64,000 nt of DNA from NCBI GenBank assembly GCA_030690365.1, contig JAUYGX010000124.1, forward strand, positions 1 to 64,000, given 5' to 3'. Within the stretch, counting starts at the first letter, position 1; each line of letters starts with the position of its first letter. Position numbers and translations under genes: made by a program. Source of the stretch: Bacteroidales bacterium (GTDB taxonomy: Bacteria; Bacteroidota; Bacteroidia; Bacteroidales; F082). Shown one piece after another: positions 52,878 through 62,121 of the stretch. Under the pieces are notes generated by a model. It saw only the letters and a list, made by a program, of their open reading frames with translations, was not told the origin of the DNA and did not search any database.

Positions 52878-54794
52878 CTATTCGTTGATCTGCTGTTTTA
52901 GTTCCCGGTAACGGATGCGCGCTTCACCTGAATACAAACTTTCAGGATAGTCTGTCATTAGTTGTAGATAGCGTTCAAGAGCGACTGAAGGGTTATTCAA
53001 ATTTATCCGGTACAACTCAGCCTGTTGAAAGAGTGCATTATCCGTTTTGATGCTTTCGGGAAATTGATTGATAAGCGTTGAATACACCGAATCAGCCGCT
53101 TCAAAATTCCTTTTATAAACCAGAAGTTTTGCTTTTTGATACAGCACATACGGACGGGTAACTTCGCCCGGATTTGAAGTTTCAATTTTACTCAGTATCA
53201 TCAGGGCCGAATCATAGTGGTGCTGGTAAGTATATAAATCGGCGGTGGCAAATTTACGTAAAGTGAGTCCCAGCGTATCTTCATCCATGATGTCGGTAAT
53301 AAACAGTGAAAGGTCGATGGCATCGTTGGAAATCAGTTTGGAGGTGGCCGATTTCAGAATGTCGAGATTGGCTTGTGCCCATCCAAATTCGCCCACATAA
53401 TAAAACACCCTTGCATTCTTTAGCTTGGCTTCGTGACCAACAGGTTCGTTTTTCATATCGGATTCAACCTGTGAATAAAGCAGGGTGGCATCCCATATCT
53501 GGCCTGAGGCCAGCAGAATGTCAGCCAATTCGAGTTTCAGATTGGCGGTTTGTTCGGGACGGAGGTTTTTTAGTCCAATGGCTTGATTCAGCATGTTGAT
53601 GGCCTCCGGGAAATTACCCAGCTCGAATGCTTCGATGTGTGCCACCAGTTTGGCAATGGTAATGGTTACTGAATTCATCCCCAGTTCCTTCAGATACCCT
53701 TTACCTTCTTTGCTGTATTTATTGTATACTTCGTTGGACGTTGCCGGATCTGCTTCTGCTTCGTTGATCAGGGCCTCGTAATATCCGGCACAGGCCTCCA
53801 GATAGTACGGTGTTTTGTCTTTTTTTTCTTTAATGTACAGATAAGCCTCTTTACAGATGGCGTATTGGTGGTTTTCGGAGGCTATCTGAGCCAGTTCCAT
53901 CACCGCCTCTTCTCTGAAACCAAATCGTTTGTCGATGGCTTTGGCCTGGCGAAGTGCCAATTGAAAATCCTTTATCTGGATAGAATACCAGAGGAGCATC
54001 TCTGCCAGGGCCTCGCTATCTGTATTTTTTTGGGCCCGCTCGAGCAATTTTTGCCTGAAATCATCCGATAAATTGTCATCAACGTCCATCCGCATCAGGT
54101 TTTGTAACTGATTCCTGATGTTTTGTGCATCGTTCGGATTCGATTCCAATTGATCGAGGTAACTATCGAACACCTTGCCATAATCGCCATTGTACAAATA
54201 TACATTGGCCATTTCGATGTTAAAGGTGTATTGCAAATCTGGATTTTGTCTGGCTCTTTTATAGACAGTGATGGCTAGGTCGTTGTATCCTCTTGCTTGC
54301 AGGGCCGAAGCTATTTGAACAATGTTGTTTCTGTCGGAGGGCAATTCCGACATCAATTCGTTAAATAGTTTATTGGATTTTTTCGATTCACCTTCCTGAT
54401 CGAAGATATAAGCCTGGTCGATCAGGTACCGAAAATTATCCGGAAATTCGCGGCGCTGTTTTTTTACAACCTTTTCAGCTTCCTTAAACTCTTTTAGCTC
54501 AATCAAACAGTTGAGATAATACATATACAAGTATTGCGACCGTTTGGCTTCAAACATGGGTTTTAAAAGTACGGCAGCTTTGTCGAACTGGCGTTCGCGA
54601 AAGTAATTGATGGCCAGTTGCTCCTCACCCTGCTTTTTTTGTGCCTCACTTTTTTGCAGATGTAAAGGCTGTACGACCTGTGCGACGGAAGTATTTTCAC
54701 CAACCAACATGACCAACAAAATCAAAGCAATCTGGCCGAATTGAGTACAACCGGATTTTTTTAACAAGGGTTTTATGTTGGTTTTATGGGGCAT
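52878..54794 (-). CDS. Large TPR repeat protein
   Basis: About 638 residues from the ATG at 54794. A signal-like hydrophobic segment (about 20-40, ending SVAQ) places it outside the cytoplasm. The rest is at least ten tetratricopeptide-like helical pairs (for example YFRERQFDKAAVLLKPMFEA, YKRARQNPDLQYTFNIEMA and YKRNFEAADSVYSTLINQFP). I use 54794 because the upstream in-frame ATG (54845) would overlap the preceding gene, while 54794 leaves a 10-nt gap. TPRs suggest scaffolding; the partner is unknown. It sits in a serS / lipoprotein / TPR / rsmA run, a likely operon. Confidence 0.8.
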   Translation of the reverse strand: MPHKTNIKPLLKKSGCTQFGQIALILLVMLVGENTSVAQVVQPLHLQKSEAQKKQGEEQLAINYFRERQFDKAAVLLKPMFEAKRSQYLYMYYLNCLIELKEFKEAEKVVKKQRREFPDNFRYLIDQAYIFDQEGESKKSNKLFNELMSELPSDRNNIVQIASALQARGYNDLAITVYKRARQNPDLQYTFNIEMANVYLYNGDYGKVFDSYLDQLESNPNDAQNIRNQLQNLMRMDVDDNLSDDFRQKLLERAQKNTDSEALAEMLLWYSIQIKDFQLALRQAKAIDKRFGFREEAVMELAQIASENHQYAICKEAYLYIKEKKDKTPYYLEACAGYYEALINEAEADPATSNEVYNKYSKEGKGYLKELGMNSVTITIAKLVAHIEAFELGNFPEAINMLNQAIGLKNLRPEQTANLKLELADILLASGQIWDATLLYSQVESDMKNEPVGHEAKLKNARVFYYVGEFGWAQANLDILKSATSKLISNDAIDLSLFITDIMDEDTLGLTLRKFATADLYTYQHHYDSALMILSKIETSNPGEVTRPYVLYQKAKLLVYKRNFEAADSVYSTLINQFPESIKTDNALFQQAELYRINLNNPSVALERYLQLMTDYPESLYSGEARIRYRELKQQINE

Positions 54795-54804
54795 GCTAAA
54801 ATAG

Positions 54805-55299
54805 TTATTTATGCAACGACGAAAATAGGGAATCGGAGTGAACAATCCAATTCTGCATTTTGTTTCCGGTTGAATCCATGATATTGATCAAATTTTTAAC
54901 ATGGTTTCGTTCTGTAACCAGATAGGATGTAAACGTCAGACTATCGTATTCATTATGCCGAAGCGATTGTTTAAGCAATTGTAACCGGCCTTTTGTCATC
55001 CTGACATCCTTCCTGATTTGTTGGTTGTTGATCAGTACCCTCTTTATTTCCGCTTTAAGCGTATTGATTTTTTGATAGTTGAAAGCCAGTCCGGCGTATT
55101 GATCAGTCTTGAGCAGTTGCCGGTACATTTGCAGCAAAGCGCTGGTATCTATTTGGTTATAACGAACAAACGAGCACTCAAGTTGCGATGAAAGACTGTC
55201 GCTGGCATTGATTTTATCAACAAAGTGTTTCCCGTATTGGTTACAACCAACCAGGGAAATGATGAAAGTCAGTACAAACGTCAGCCTGAAAAGTTTCAT
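54805..55299 (-). CDS. Small lipoprotein of unknown function
   Basis: 164 residues. Lipobox SLVGC gives a lipidated Cys near residue 19. The rest is mostly helical with coiled-coil character (about 75-115), no Cys pairs or catalytic motif. Its ATG shares one nucleotide with the serS stop codon (55299), so it is coupled to serS. The family is not recognised; co-transcription with the TPR gene downstream hints that the two envelope proteins act together. Confidence 0.7.
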   Translation of the reverse strand: MKLFRLTFVLTFIISLVGCNQYGKHFVDKINASDSLSSQLECSFVRYNQIDTSALLQMYRQLLKTDQYAGLAFNYQKINTLKAEIKRVLINNQQIRKDVRMTKGRLQLLKQSLRHNEYDSLTFTSYLVTERNHVKNLINIMDSTGNKMQNWIVHSDSLFSSLHK

Positions 55300-56570
55300 C
55301 AGTCGATGAACTTAAATCCGGTATAGCTTTGTAAAGCTTCTGGAATTTTGATTCCATCCTCAGTTTGGTTGTTTTCGAGAAGGGCCGCCACAATGCGTGG
55401 CAAGGCCAGGGCACTTCCGTTGAGTGTGTGTGCCAGCCTGGTTTTGCCTTCTTTATCTTTAAACCTGAGTTTCATCCTGTTGGCCTGAAAATCTTCGAAA
55501 TTCGAGACAGAACTAACTTCCAGCCAGCGTTGTTGTGCCGCCGAAAACACTTCAAAGTCATAGGTCAGGGCAGAGGTAAAACTCATGTCGCCACCACAGA
55601 GCCGCAGAATTCTAAATGGTAATTCCAGCTTGCGGAGCAATCCGGCCACATGTTCTTTCATTTCGTCCAAAGTAGCGTAGGATTTATCAGGATGCTGAAT
55701 CTGAACGATTTCCACTTTGTCGAATTGATGCAAACGGTTTAGTCCGCGTACATCCTTGCCGTAGGAACCGGCTTCACGACGGAAGCAGTTGGAGTAGGCA
55801 ACGTTTTTTACCGGGAAATCAGTGTCCTTTAAAATAACATCGCGGTAGATGTTGGTAAGTGGCACTTCAGCGGTGGGAATGAGGTACAGGTTATCTTCGG
55901 GGGCAAAATACATTTGTCCTTCTTTATCGGGTAGTTGCCCTGTACCATGACCAGAGGCTGCATTTACAAGCAAAGGAGTTTGGTATTCGAGGTATCCGGC
56001 TTCAATGGCTTCATCCAGGAAAAAGTTGATCAGTGCACGTTGCAGTCTGGCACCTTTTCCACGGTAAAAAGGAAATCCGGCACCCGTAACTTTGTTTCCC
56101 AACTCGAAGTCCACGATTTGGTAGGTAGATGCCAAATCCCAGTGCGGAACGGCGCCGTCGAACAATTGTGGAATGGTGCCTTCTGAGTGTACTATTTCAT
56201 TGTCTTCAGGAGTTCTACCTTTGGGAACCGAGCTGTGGGGCAGGTTAGGCAACTCAATCAGTTTTGAGTTCAGTAATTCGATGGTTTCTGTCAGTACAGG
56301 TTCGAGTTCTTTGGCTTTGGCTTTAAGTTGGATAGATTCAGATTTAGCCCGGGCAGCTTTCTCGCTTTCACCTTGTTTAAAGTAGTTGCCTATTTCCTTT
56401 GCCAGTTGGTTGCTCTGCGCCAGTATATCGTCCAATTCTTTTTGTGCGCTGCGGCGGGTATTGTCGAGTTCAATGATTTCGTCCACAAGTGTGGCAGCCT
56501 TGAAATTTTTTACAGCCAGACGATCAATAACTTCGTCTCTGTTTTCACGGATAAATTGTAGTTGAAGCAT
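55299..56570 (-). CDS. serS: Seryl-tRNA synthetase
   Basis: 423-residue class II synthetase charging tRNA-Ser. The N-terminal coiled-coil arm (about 30-110) reaches the tRNA long variable arm. Catalytic motif 2 is NCFRREAGSYGKDVRGLNRL (near residue 258) and motif 3 is LNGSALALPRIVAALLEN (near 385). It is the first gene of a likely minus-strand operon. The promoter core is TAAATTTG on the minus strand at 56594-56587. Confidence 0.97.
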   Translation of the reverse strand: MLQLQFIRENRDEVIDRLAVKNFKAATLVDEIIELDNTRRSAQKELDDILAQSNQLAKEIGNYFKQGESEKAARAKSESIQLKAKAKELEPVLTETIELLNSKLIELPNLPHSSVPKGRTPEDNEIVHSEGTIPQLFDGAVPHWDLASTYQIVDFELGNKVTGAGFPFYRGKGARLQRALINFFLDEAIEAGYLEYQTPLLVNAASGHGTGQLPDKEGQMYFAPEDNLYLIPTAEVPLTNIYRDVILKDTDFPVKNVAYSNCFRREAGSYGKDVRGLNRLHQFDKVEIVQIQHPDKSYATLDEMKEHVAGLLRKLELPFRILRLCGGDMSFTSALTYDFEVFSAAQQRWLEVSSVSNFEDFQANRMKLRFKDKEGKTRLAHTLNGSALALPRIVAALLENNQTEDGIKIPEALQSYTGFKFID

Positions 56571-56586
56571 GCGATTTTATTTTGTG

Positions 56587-56594
56587 CAAATTTA
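56587..56594 (-). promoter_or_regulatory. Promoter core of serS
   Basis: Minus-strand TAAATTTG matches TAnnTTTG, 16 nt upstream of the serS ATG at 56570. Confidence 0.4.
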
Positions 56595-56704
56595 GCTTAA
56601 ATGAGTAAATGAAATCATGGGGAAGTTAAAAATCATGTGGATGAAATGAAACGACTCTATCTTGATTTAGGGGGGTAATAGTAAATAAAAAGGGTTGGTT
56701 TAAT

Positions 56705-56746
56705 ACCCCTCCTCCATGCTCCTCCCCAAAGGTGAGGAGTGATAAA
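56705..56746 (+). repeat. CTCCTCCCC palindromic repeat, copy C
   Basis: 42 bp, differing from copy A (15949-15990) by about two bases in the middle, about 41 kb away. It keeps the CTCCTC/GAGGAG stem and the GTGATAAA end. Confidence 0.7.
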
Positions 56747-56850
56747 TTTGTCTAAATTATATAGGTCTTATACTAAAGTACGCAAGTTTCGCGTGTAATT
56801 TTTCGAGTTCTTATATCTGATAGTTAATAATATATAATTTAATATTTGAC

Positions 56851-56948
56851 CTCTGTGTCACTTTGTGGCTTCTTTGTGGTTCTTTGTGTAATAGCTAATA
56901 AGTTGTTACACAGAGCTGCACAAAGAAGCCACAGAGATTCACAAAGAG
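56851..56948. repeat. Long imperfect inverted repeat of CTTTGTGG motifs
   Basis: Arms at 56851-56891 and 56906-56948 pair over about 40 bp around a short loop, sharing GTGGCTTCTTTGTG and the TTACACAGAG end. Each arm is itself a loose series of C/TTTGTG units. A transcript of either strand would fold into a long hairpin. Confidence 0.65.
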
Positions 56949-57090
56949 AATTTATGAATAGGAATGCAATCTGTAATTAACAGAATATCAATGTTATTTA
57001 TGTTGGATAAAAAATTTAATTATCTGATTTCCACTAAATAGGTTTAACCGCGAAACTTGAGTAAAGTTTTTACAGCCTAAATATTATAAC

Positions 57091-57118
57091 AAAAAAACCC
57101 GGTCGAAAACCGGGTTTT
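57091..57118 (-). terminator. Intrinsic terminator of the rplU-rpmA operon
   Basis: A 10-bp stem AAAACCCGGT/ACCGGGTTTT (57094-57103 with 57109-57118). Read on the minus strand it is followed by a T run (the plus-strand A run at 57091-57097). It lies 25 nt past the rpmA stop. Confidence 0.8.
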
Positions 57119-57142
57119 AATATCAAATCTGAATTTATCTTC

Positions 57143-57412
57143 TTAATTTTTTTCTGCTTCAGGCATAACAACACTCACATAAGAGCGGTTGTTAGCTTTT
57201 TTTCTGAATTCTACAATACCGTCGATCAGTGCATACAGGGTATGGTCTCTGCCAATACCTACATTTAAACCGGGATGGTGCTGTGTTCCACGCTGACGAA
57301 TGATGATATTACCTGAGTTGGCTACCTGTCCACCGTATATTTTTACACCAAGGCGTTTGCTTTCTGATTCGCGACCGTTATGGGAGCTACCCATTCCTTT
57401 TTTATGTGCCAT
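57143..57412 (-). CDS. rpmA: 50S ribosomal protein L27
   Basis: 89 residues. The start [20 protein letters not shown] is characteristic; the N-terminal tail reaches the peptidyl transferase centre. The remaining [20 protein letters not shown] and [17 protein letters not shown] are typical of L27. No cleavable N-terminal extension of the kind seen in Firmicutes. It lies 18 nt after rplU in the usual rplU-rpmA pair. Confidence 0.97.
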   Translation of the reverse strand: MAHKKGMGSSHNGRESESKRLGVKIYGGQVANSGNIIIRQRGTQHHPGLNVGIGRDHTLYALIDGIVEFRKKANNRSYVSVVMPEAEKN

Positions 57413-57430
57413 TTCTTTAGATTTTTACAG

Positions 57431-57742
57431 TTATACAGTGATTTTTTCAATCAATACTTTGCTTAAGTCAGCACGGAAACCGTTTGACTTTTGGTAACCT
57501 TTTCTTCTTTTTTTGTGAAAAACGGTTACTTTATCGCCTCTGAGGTGCTCAACGATAGTTGCGTTAATTTTGGCTCCTTCGAGAACGGGAGTTCCAATCT
57601 TTACATTTCCATCAGTATCTGATAAAAGCACTTTGTCGAATTCAACACTGGCGCCTTTTTCTCCCTCTAGTCTGTTTACAAAAACTTCCTGCCCTTGTTC
57701 AACTTTGAACTGCTGTCCGGCTATATCAACAATTACATACAT
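57431..57742 (-). CDS. rplU: 50S ribosomal protein L21
   Basis: 103 residues from the ATG at 57742 (MYVIVDIAGQQFKVEQGQ), the family start; an upstream in-frame ATG at 57817 would add a hydrophobic stretch foreign to L21 and lie ahead of the promoter. The C-terminal FHKKRRKGYQKSNGFRADLS binds 23S rRNA. First gene of the rplU-rpmA operon, with a promoter at 57818-57789. Confidence 0.95.
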   Translation of the reverse strand: MYVIVDIAGQQFKVEQGQEVFVNRLEGEKGASVEFDKVLLSDTDGNVKIGTPVLEGAKINATIVEHLRGDKVTVFHKKRRKGYQKSNGFRADLSKVLIEKITV

Positions 57743-57788
57743 GCGCTTAAAATCTTTAATTATAAAAATGCTTACGATTTTGGAGGTG

Positions 57789-57818
57789 CAAAAATAGGAA
57801 AAAAAACTAATTAACAAG
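57789..57818 (-). promoter_or_regulatory. Promoter of rplU-rpmA
   Basis: Minus-strand CTTG (57818-57815), an 18-nt gap and TATTTTTG (57796-57789). The leader to the ATG at 57742 is about 40 nt. Confidence 0.5.
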
Positions 57819-57834
57819 CAATTGTTGTTAAATA

Positions 57835-58773
57835 TTATTTTTTTCTTCTTAACAACACCCGGCTACTGACATTAAATGGCCTGCCGGGATGGGCATTTAC
57901 CAAAAATACACCTAGTAATATAAGGACAAACCAAAGGATGTCCCACCACTTCAGGGTTTCACCATCGAAAACTCCCCAAATAAGTGCTACTACCGGTATC
58001 ATATAGGTAACCGAAGAAGCAAACAGCGGGCTGTTGATTTTGATAAGTTTGTTAAATGCAATGAGAGCCAATCCGGTACCGACAATCGAAAGTGTACCCA
58101 CATAGGCCAATCCGGTTAAGGAATCTGGCTGATGAATAATTTTGGAAGGGATGCCTGTAAATATTAGAATATATATAAAGGTGGGCACCCCGATAAAAAA
58201 GAAGGAGAAGGCTGTAATGGTCAGCGAGTCGGTTTCCTTTAAGTATTGTTTGATAAAATTTACATTAAAGGCATAACACAGTGTGGCAATAATGATGAGT
58301 GAAGCATATTTCATGTTGAATGTAAATCCCATATCGCCACTGGCGTTGATAAGTCCTAAGGCGCCGACCAATCCGATCATAACTCCAATCACATTATACC
58401 ATTTGGCTTTTTGTTTGAAGAACAACAAACCAAGAATAAGGGTAAATAAGGGGGTTAACGAATTCAGGGTTCCGGCCAGCGAACTGTTGATACCTGTTTG
58501 GGCAATGGCAAACATAAATGCAGGAATGAAACTCCCTATTAAACCAGCTATAAAAAGCTTAAATCCCGTTTGGCGGGAAATTTTTCGAAACCTCTGTAAA
58601 GCCAACGGGCTTAAAAATAAAAAGGTAATGCCAATGCGGAGCAATCCCACTTCAAATCCTGAAAAATAAAGCAGCGATTTTTTGATGAGAATGAATGAAC
58701 TTCCCCATGTTAGCACCAGACCTACCAGAATTATCCATGAAAACAACTGATTGCTAATACCTTTCATTTGCAT
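57835..58773 (-). CDS. EamA/DMT-family transporter
   Basis: 312 residues with ten membrane spans in two EamA halves. The first half contains LTWGSSFILIKKSL, the second YAFNVNFIKQYL and ends with a GEXLKWWDI-type motif (DGETLKWWDILWFVLILLGV, about 280-300), followed by a basic tail ending RRKK. Such carriers export amino acids or metabolites; the substrate is not predictable. A TAGCTTTG core on the minus strand (58794-58787) precedes it; Met3 (58767) is an alternative start. It reads into the rplU promoter region. Confidence 0.88.
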   Translation of the reverse strand: MQMKGISNQLFSWIILVGLVLTWGSSFILIKKSLLYFSGFEVGLLRIGITFLFLSPLALQRFRKISRQTGFKLFIAGLIGSFIPAFMFAIAQTGINSSLAGTLNSLTPLFTLILGLLFFKQKAKWYNVIGVMIGLVGALGLINASGDMGFTFNMKYASLIIIATLCYAFNVNFIKQYLKETDSLTITAFSFFFIGVPTFIYILIFTGIPSKIIHQPDSLTGLAYVGTLSIVGTGLALIAFNKLIKINSPLFASSVTYMIPVVALIWGVFDGETLKWWDILWFVLILLGVFLVNAHPGRPFNVSSRVLLRRKK

Positions 58774-58786
58774 TTTTATATGGCAG

Positions 58787-58794
58787 CAAAGCTA
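58787..58794 (-). promoter_or_regulatory. Promoter core of the EamA transporter gene
   Basis: Minus-strand TAGCTTTG matches TAnnTTTG. It is 13 nt from the first ATG (58773) and 19 nt from the second (58767), which mildly favours the second. Confidence 0.4.
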
Positions 58795-58931
58795 GTAAAA
58801 TATTGATTTATCAGATGACCTGAATATCTGCTTCGGGATGGTACACCTTAATGGCAAAAAATTTTGTCTTTTCTTTCAGTTCTAATCCAAACCAGCAACT
58901 TAATAAATGGTCTTCATTTAAAATTATCTTC

Positions 58932-58939
58932 TACTTTTG
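58932..58939 (+). promoter_or_regulatory. Promoter core of the ECF sigma operon
   Basis: TACTTTTG matches TAnnTTTG. The leader to ATG 59018 is about 70 nt. No clear -33 box. Confidence 0.4.
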
Positions 58940-59017
58940 TGGTGGCGGATTTTTTTTTGAACGGCTTCTGGTAGGTAAAAAATAGTTTAGCTGTAAAAAA
59001 TAGTAACCACTGCATTC

Positions 59018-59599
59018 ATGGAGGAAGCACAGTTTAGGTTTATAACCGGACTAAAAGCCGGTGATAAGAAAATATTTGAGGAATTATACCGCGAATATTA
59101 TACGCCATTGTGCTTCTACTGTCTTCGTTTTGTTGGCAAACACGAAGAAGCTGAAGAAATTGTTCAGGGTGTTTTTTTTAAGATCTGGCTTAAACGTGAG
59201 GAATTAAATATCAATTCCTCTTTAAAGTCTTATTTATACCGATCGGTTCAGAATTATGCTATAAATCACCTTAATCTTCAAAAATCCAGGGGAAGGTATC
59301 ATTTGGATGATTACACAGAAACGGAAGAACCCAACATCAATGGCCTGGAAATGCTTGAAGAAGATGAGCTAAACACACGAATCAAGGAGGCAATAGCACG
59401 TCTCCCGGAACGTCGCCGTATTATTTTTGAACTCAGCAGATTCAGCGATTTAAAGTATCATCAGATTGCCGACCAGCTCGAAATATCAGTAAAAACGGTA
59501 GAAGCACAGATGGCTAAAGCATTGCAGAGCCTTCGGGAAACTCTAAAAGATTATCTCCCTATGCTTGGAATCATGTTTTTTATTATCTTGCACACCTAA
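59018..59599 (+). CDS. ECF sigma factor, FecI-like Bacteroidota type
   Basis: 193 residues. Region 2 (about 10-90) has YREYYTPLCFYCLRFVG and AEEIVQGVFFKIWLKREEL; region 4 (about 125-180) has LPERRRIIFELSRFSDLKYHQ and the helix IADQLEISVKTVEAQM. The tail has a hydrophobic patch (MLGIMFFIIL) unusual for a soluble factor. It is followed 75 nt later by a FecR-type anti-sigma gene, the pair used for surface signalling in this phylum. It probably directs transcription of the genes downstream. Confidence 0.92.
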   Translation: MEEAQFRFITGLKAGDKKIFEELYREYYTPLCFYCLRFVGKHEEAEEIVQGVFFKIWLKREELNINSSLKSYLYRSVQNYAINHLNLQKSRGRYHLDDYTETEEPNINGLEMLEEDELNTRIKEAIARLPERRRIIFELSRFSDLKYHQIADQLEISVKTVEAQMAKALQSLRETLKDYLPMLGIMFFIILHT

Positions 59600-59674
59600 A
59601 GTTAAATTATTTTACTTTTGAAGTAGGGGTAGATGCAGTTTTGATTGTCTCATGAACACAAGTAACATTGAGTT

Positions 59675-60697
59675 GTGAATAAAGAGTTTGAACATATCGA
59701 TTTAATTTCCCGGGTTCTATCCGGAAACTACACTGCCTCCGAAAAGGAAACTTTGATGCAGTGGATTGGCATGTCAAACGAAAACAAGAACACTTTTTTA
59801 TCTTACGAAAGTACCTGGAACCTGGCAGGGAGTGTTGCTCCAAAAGTGAATTTCGATGTGAATGCCTCCTGGGATAAGCTGAATTCAACTATCTTGTGTT
59901 TTGAAGGAGACCAGATTATCAACACAAAAGATATTGAACCCGTTGTCGCTTCCAGGCAAAGGTTCGGATTTTATTTAAAACGCATTGCAGCCGTACTGGT
60001 GATCGCATTTGGGATGTTTTACCTGTTGAATCAGAAACCCCAGGCAGAAATTTTAACTGTTGCCTCTTTGGAAGCGATAGATGCTCAAACTATTCTGCCT
60101 GATGGAACAAAAATATTTTTAAACCAAAATACCAAAGTCTCCTACCCTGAAGTATTCGCCTCCAATGAGCGCCTGCTTGACTTTAAAGGAGAAGGATTTT
60201 TTGAAGTAGCCCACAATCCTGAAAAACCTATGATTATTGAAACCGGCAACTTGCGGGTGAAAGTTTTAGGGACTACTTTCGATTTGATAAATTACGACGA
60301 AAGCGATGAAGTATTCTGCTTTTTACAAACGGGTAAAGTGTTGTTCTATTCCATAAATCCGGATGATGGATCAGTGGTGGAGCAAATAATACTTGTCCCC
60401 GGGCAGAAAGGCGTATATAATAAAGTTACCGGGTCTATTTCAAAAGAAAGCTTTACCGGCAATAACTTTATGGCCTGGAAATCAGGTGAGCTTGAATTCG
60501 TTAAAACTCCGTTATCCGATGTATTTGATGTATTGGAAAAAGCATACGACATTCAAATTACATCCACTAAAAAATGCAACCAGGAGTTGTTAACCGCCAC
60601 TTACCACAACGAAACCATTGAAAGCATTTTTGAATCAATCAGGGTAATTTATGGAATCGATTTCAAGATAGAAGGAAAACAAGTAGTCCTGCAATAA
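59675..60697 (+). CDS. FecR-family anti-sigma / signal-transducing membrane protein
   Basis: 340 residues. A cytoplasmic N-terminal domain (1-95) with ESTWNLAG binds the sigma factor; one span lies at about 101-119 (RIAAVLVIAFGMFYLL); the periplasmic FecR domain (about 130-245) has LPDGTKIFLNQNTKVSYPE and FKGEGFFEVAHNPEKP; a DUF4974-type C-terminal domain (about 270-340, starting LEFVKTPLSDVFDVLEKAYD) normally contacts an outer-membrane STN domain. The start is GTG 59675; the upstream ATG at 59652 is in another frame. The following gene encodes just such an STN protein. Confidence 0.92.
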   Translation: MNKEFEHIDLISRVLSGNYTASEKETLMQWIGMSNENKNTFLSYESTWNLAGSVAPKVNFDVNASWDKLNSTILCFEGDQIINTKDIEPVVASRQRFGFYLKRIAAVLVIAFGMFYLLNQKPQAEILTVASLEAIDAQTILPDGTKIFLNQNTKVSYPEVFASNERLLDFKGEGFFEVAHNPEKPMIIETGNLRVKVLGTTFDLINYDESDEVFCFLQTGKVLFYSINPDDGSVVEQIILVPGQKGVYNKVTGSISKESFTGNNFMAWKSGELEFVKTPLSDVFDVLEKAYDIQITSTKKCNQELLTATYHNETIESIFESIRVIYGIDFKIEGKQVVLQ

Positions 60698-60777
60698 TTG
60701 CCTCTTCTTTTGTCTTATCAGGTGTCTTTTTTTATACTTTAGCACTCTAAAATATTTATTCCATCTGCTAATTGTAT

Positions 60778-62106
60778 ATGAAGGTTGAGACTGGTTTCAA
60801 GCAATATTCGTTTATGGTAAAAAATACATTGCCTGTTTTTAGGAATGTAATTACCAATTTCAGGTGGCTCATTTTATTTTGTTTATTTGGTTTACACCCA
60901 ATCCGGGCTCAGGAGAATGAAATGGGTGTGATTGAGCACTTTTCGGTCGCCAACCTGCCCATGTACGATGTAATCGACCTACTCTCAAAAAAAAGCAAGT
61001 TAAATTTTACCTATGATGCAAACGATCCATTGATGAATGAGGTTGTTACTTTTGAGGCCAGTGATAAATCGCCGTACACTATACTTAATGACTTGCTCAT
61101 CAACACAAAGCACAGCTTTAAGCAAATAGGAAATCAGGTAGTTATTTATAAATTGGATTTATCTGTAAGCACCGATGATCAGTTAAATAATAACTACGAA
61201 CAACACATAACCACGGAGCGTGTAATACCTGAAGTTGAACCCCGATTGGTTCAGTTGGGTTTAATTGAAATCGATACTGTTTTTATACAGGATACTATTT
61301 TCAGGATTGATACCATTCGTCTGGTGGATACTGTTTACGTTTCTAAACAAAATTCCTCCGGTGGAATTCAGTCTTTACCCGTACTTCCTGCCGATCATTT
61401 TCAAAACAGTACATTCCGAAAACCGGGCTGGGCAGTAGGATTATCTGTTTCAGGTCTGGCCACCGATTTTTCGTTGGTGAGCTTTCAAAACGATTGGTCA
61501 TTAAATAATTATGGTATTGGTGCCAACCTGGTGCGCAATCAGAAACGGTGGGCGTTTTCGTTTGGATTACAAATGACTCAGTACGCACAAAAATTTAACC
61601 ACCAATACGATATAACTACCGGGGGATATTTCAGACAGGACACCCTGGATAGGTACTACACGGTAGTGGATGTGGATACATCCTGGTATTATGTAATCGA
61701 TTCGGTGTGGTTGCCGCTTAACAGTCAATCTTATAATTTCGACCGGGTGAACCGAATAGGCTATCTTAGTTTAACCGGCGAAGCAGAATATACTTTCTTT
61801 AGTCGACCGGCGTTTAGTATGCATGGCAAGGTTGGCTTGCTGATGAGTTTGGTGGTTTACCGCAAAGGGCTGATGATTAATGAGGATAATTACCCGTTGG
61901 GAGTCGATTTTGGTGATTTAACTTTTTCATCCCCGGTCTTTGGAATGATGGTAGGTATAGGAACCAGACATCGTTTAGGTGAAAAATTCGATTTGCTGAT
62001 TGATGCATCATATTTACAATACACTTCCGGGACTATTCCTGATCAGACTCAATTCAGCACATTAACTGCCGTTGGTTTGAGCGTAGGCATCAGGTATTAT
62101 TTTTAA
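60778..62106 (+). CDS. STN-domain outer-membrane beta-barrel protein
   Basis: 442 residues. A signal peptide (about 27-45, ending PIRAQE) is followed by an STN (secretin and TonB short N-terminal) domain at about 50-125 (FSVANLPMYDVIDLLSKKSK). A linker with repeated Asp-Thr pairs (about 165-190) leads to a barrel of roughly 8-10 strands (215-442) ending SVGIRYYF with a terminal Phe. TonB-dependent receptors also start with STN but have a plug and 22-strand barrel of over 600 residues; neither plug nor TonB box is seen. Directly downstream of FecR, it is the likely partner of the FecR C-terminal domain. I start at ATG 60778; ATG 60814 is also possible. Confidence 0.8.
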   Translation: MKVETGFKQYSFMVKNTLPVFRNVITNFRWLILFCLFGLHPIRAQENEMGVIEHFSVANLPMYDVIDLLSKKSKLNFTYDANDPLMNEVVTFEASDKSPYTILNDLLINTKHSFKQIGNQVVIYKLDLSVSTDDQLNNNYEQHITTERVIPEVEPRLVQLGLIEIDTVFIQDTIFRIDTIRLVDTVYVSKQNSSGGIQSLPVLPADHFQNSTFRKPGWAVGLSVSGLATDFSLVSFQNDWSLNNYGIGANLVRNQKRWAFSFGLQMTQYAQKFNHQYDITTGGYFRQDTLDRYYTVVDVDTSWYYVIDSVWLPLNSQSYNFDRVNRIGYLSLTGEAEYTFFSRPAFSMHGKVGLLMSLVVYRKGLMINEDNYPLGVDFGDLTFSSPVFGMMVGIGTRHRLGEKFDLLIDASYLQYTSGTIPDQTQFSTLTAVGLSVGIRYYF

Positions 62107-62121
62107 TCAGAATTAAAATTG

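Larger units (their letters stand above)
56595..57090. other. Gap of about 500 bp with repeats, no gene
   Basis: Contains copy C of the CTCCTCCCC repeat (56705-56746) and a long imperfect inverted repeat (56851-56948). Nothing else is recognised. The rpmA terminator closes it at 57091-57118. Confidence 0.65.

Noticed and set aside
58811-58930. Minus-strand stop-free stretch of about 40 codons with protein-like composition upstream of the ECF sigma gene
   Set aside because: No start codon and no family recognised; it may be a decayed gene end but the evidence is too thin to list.
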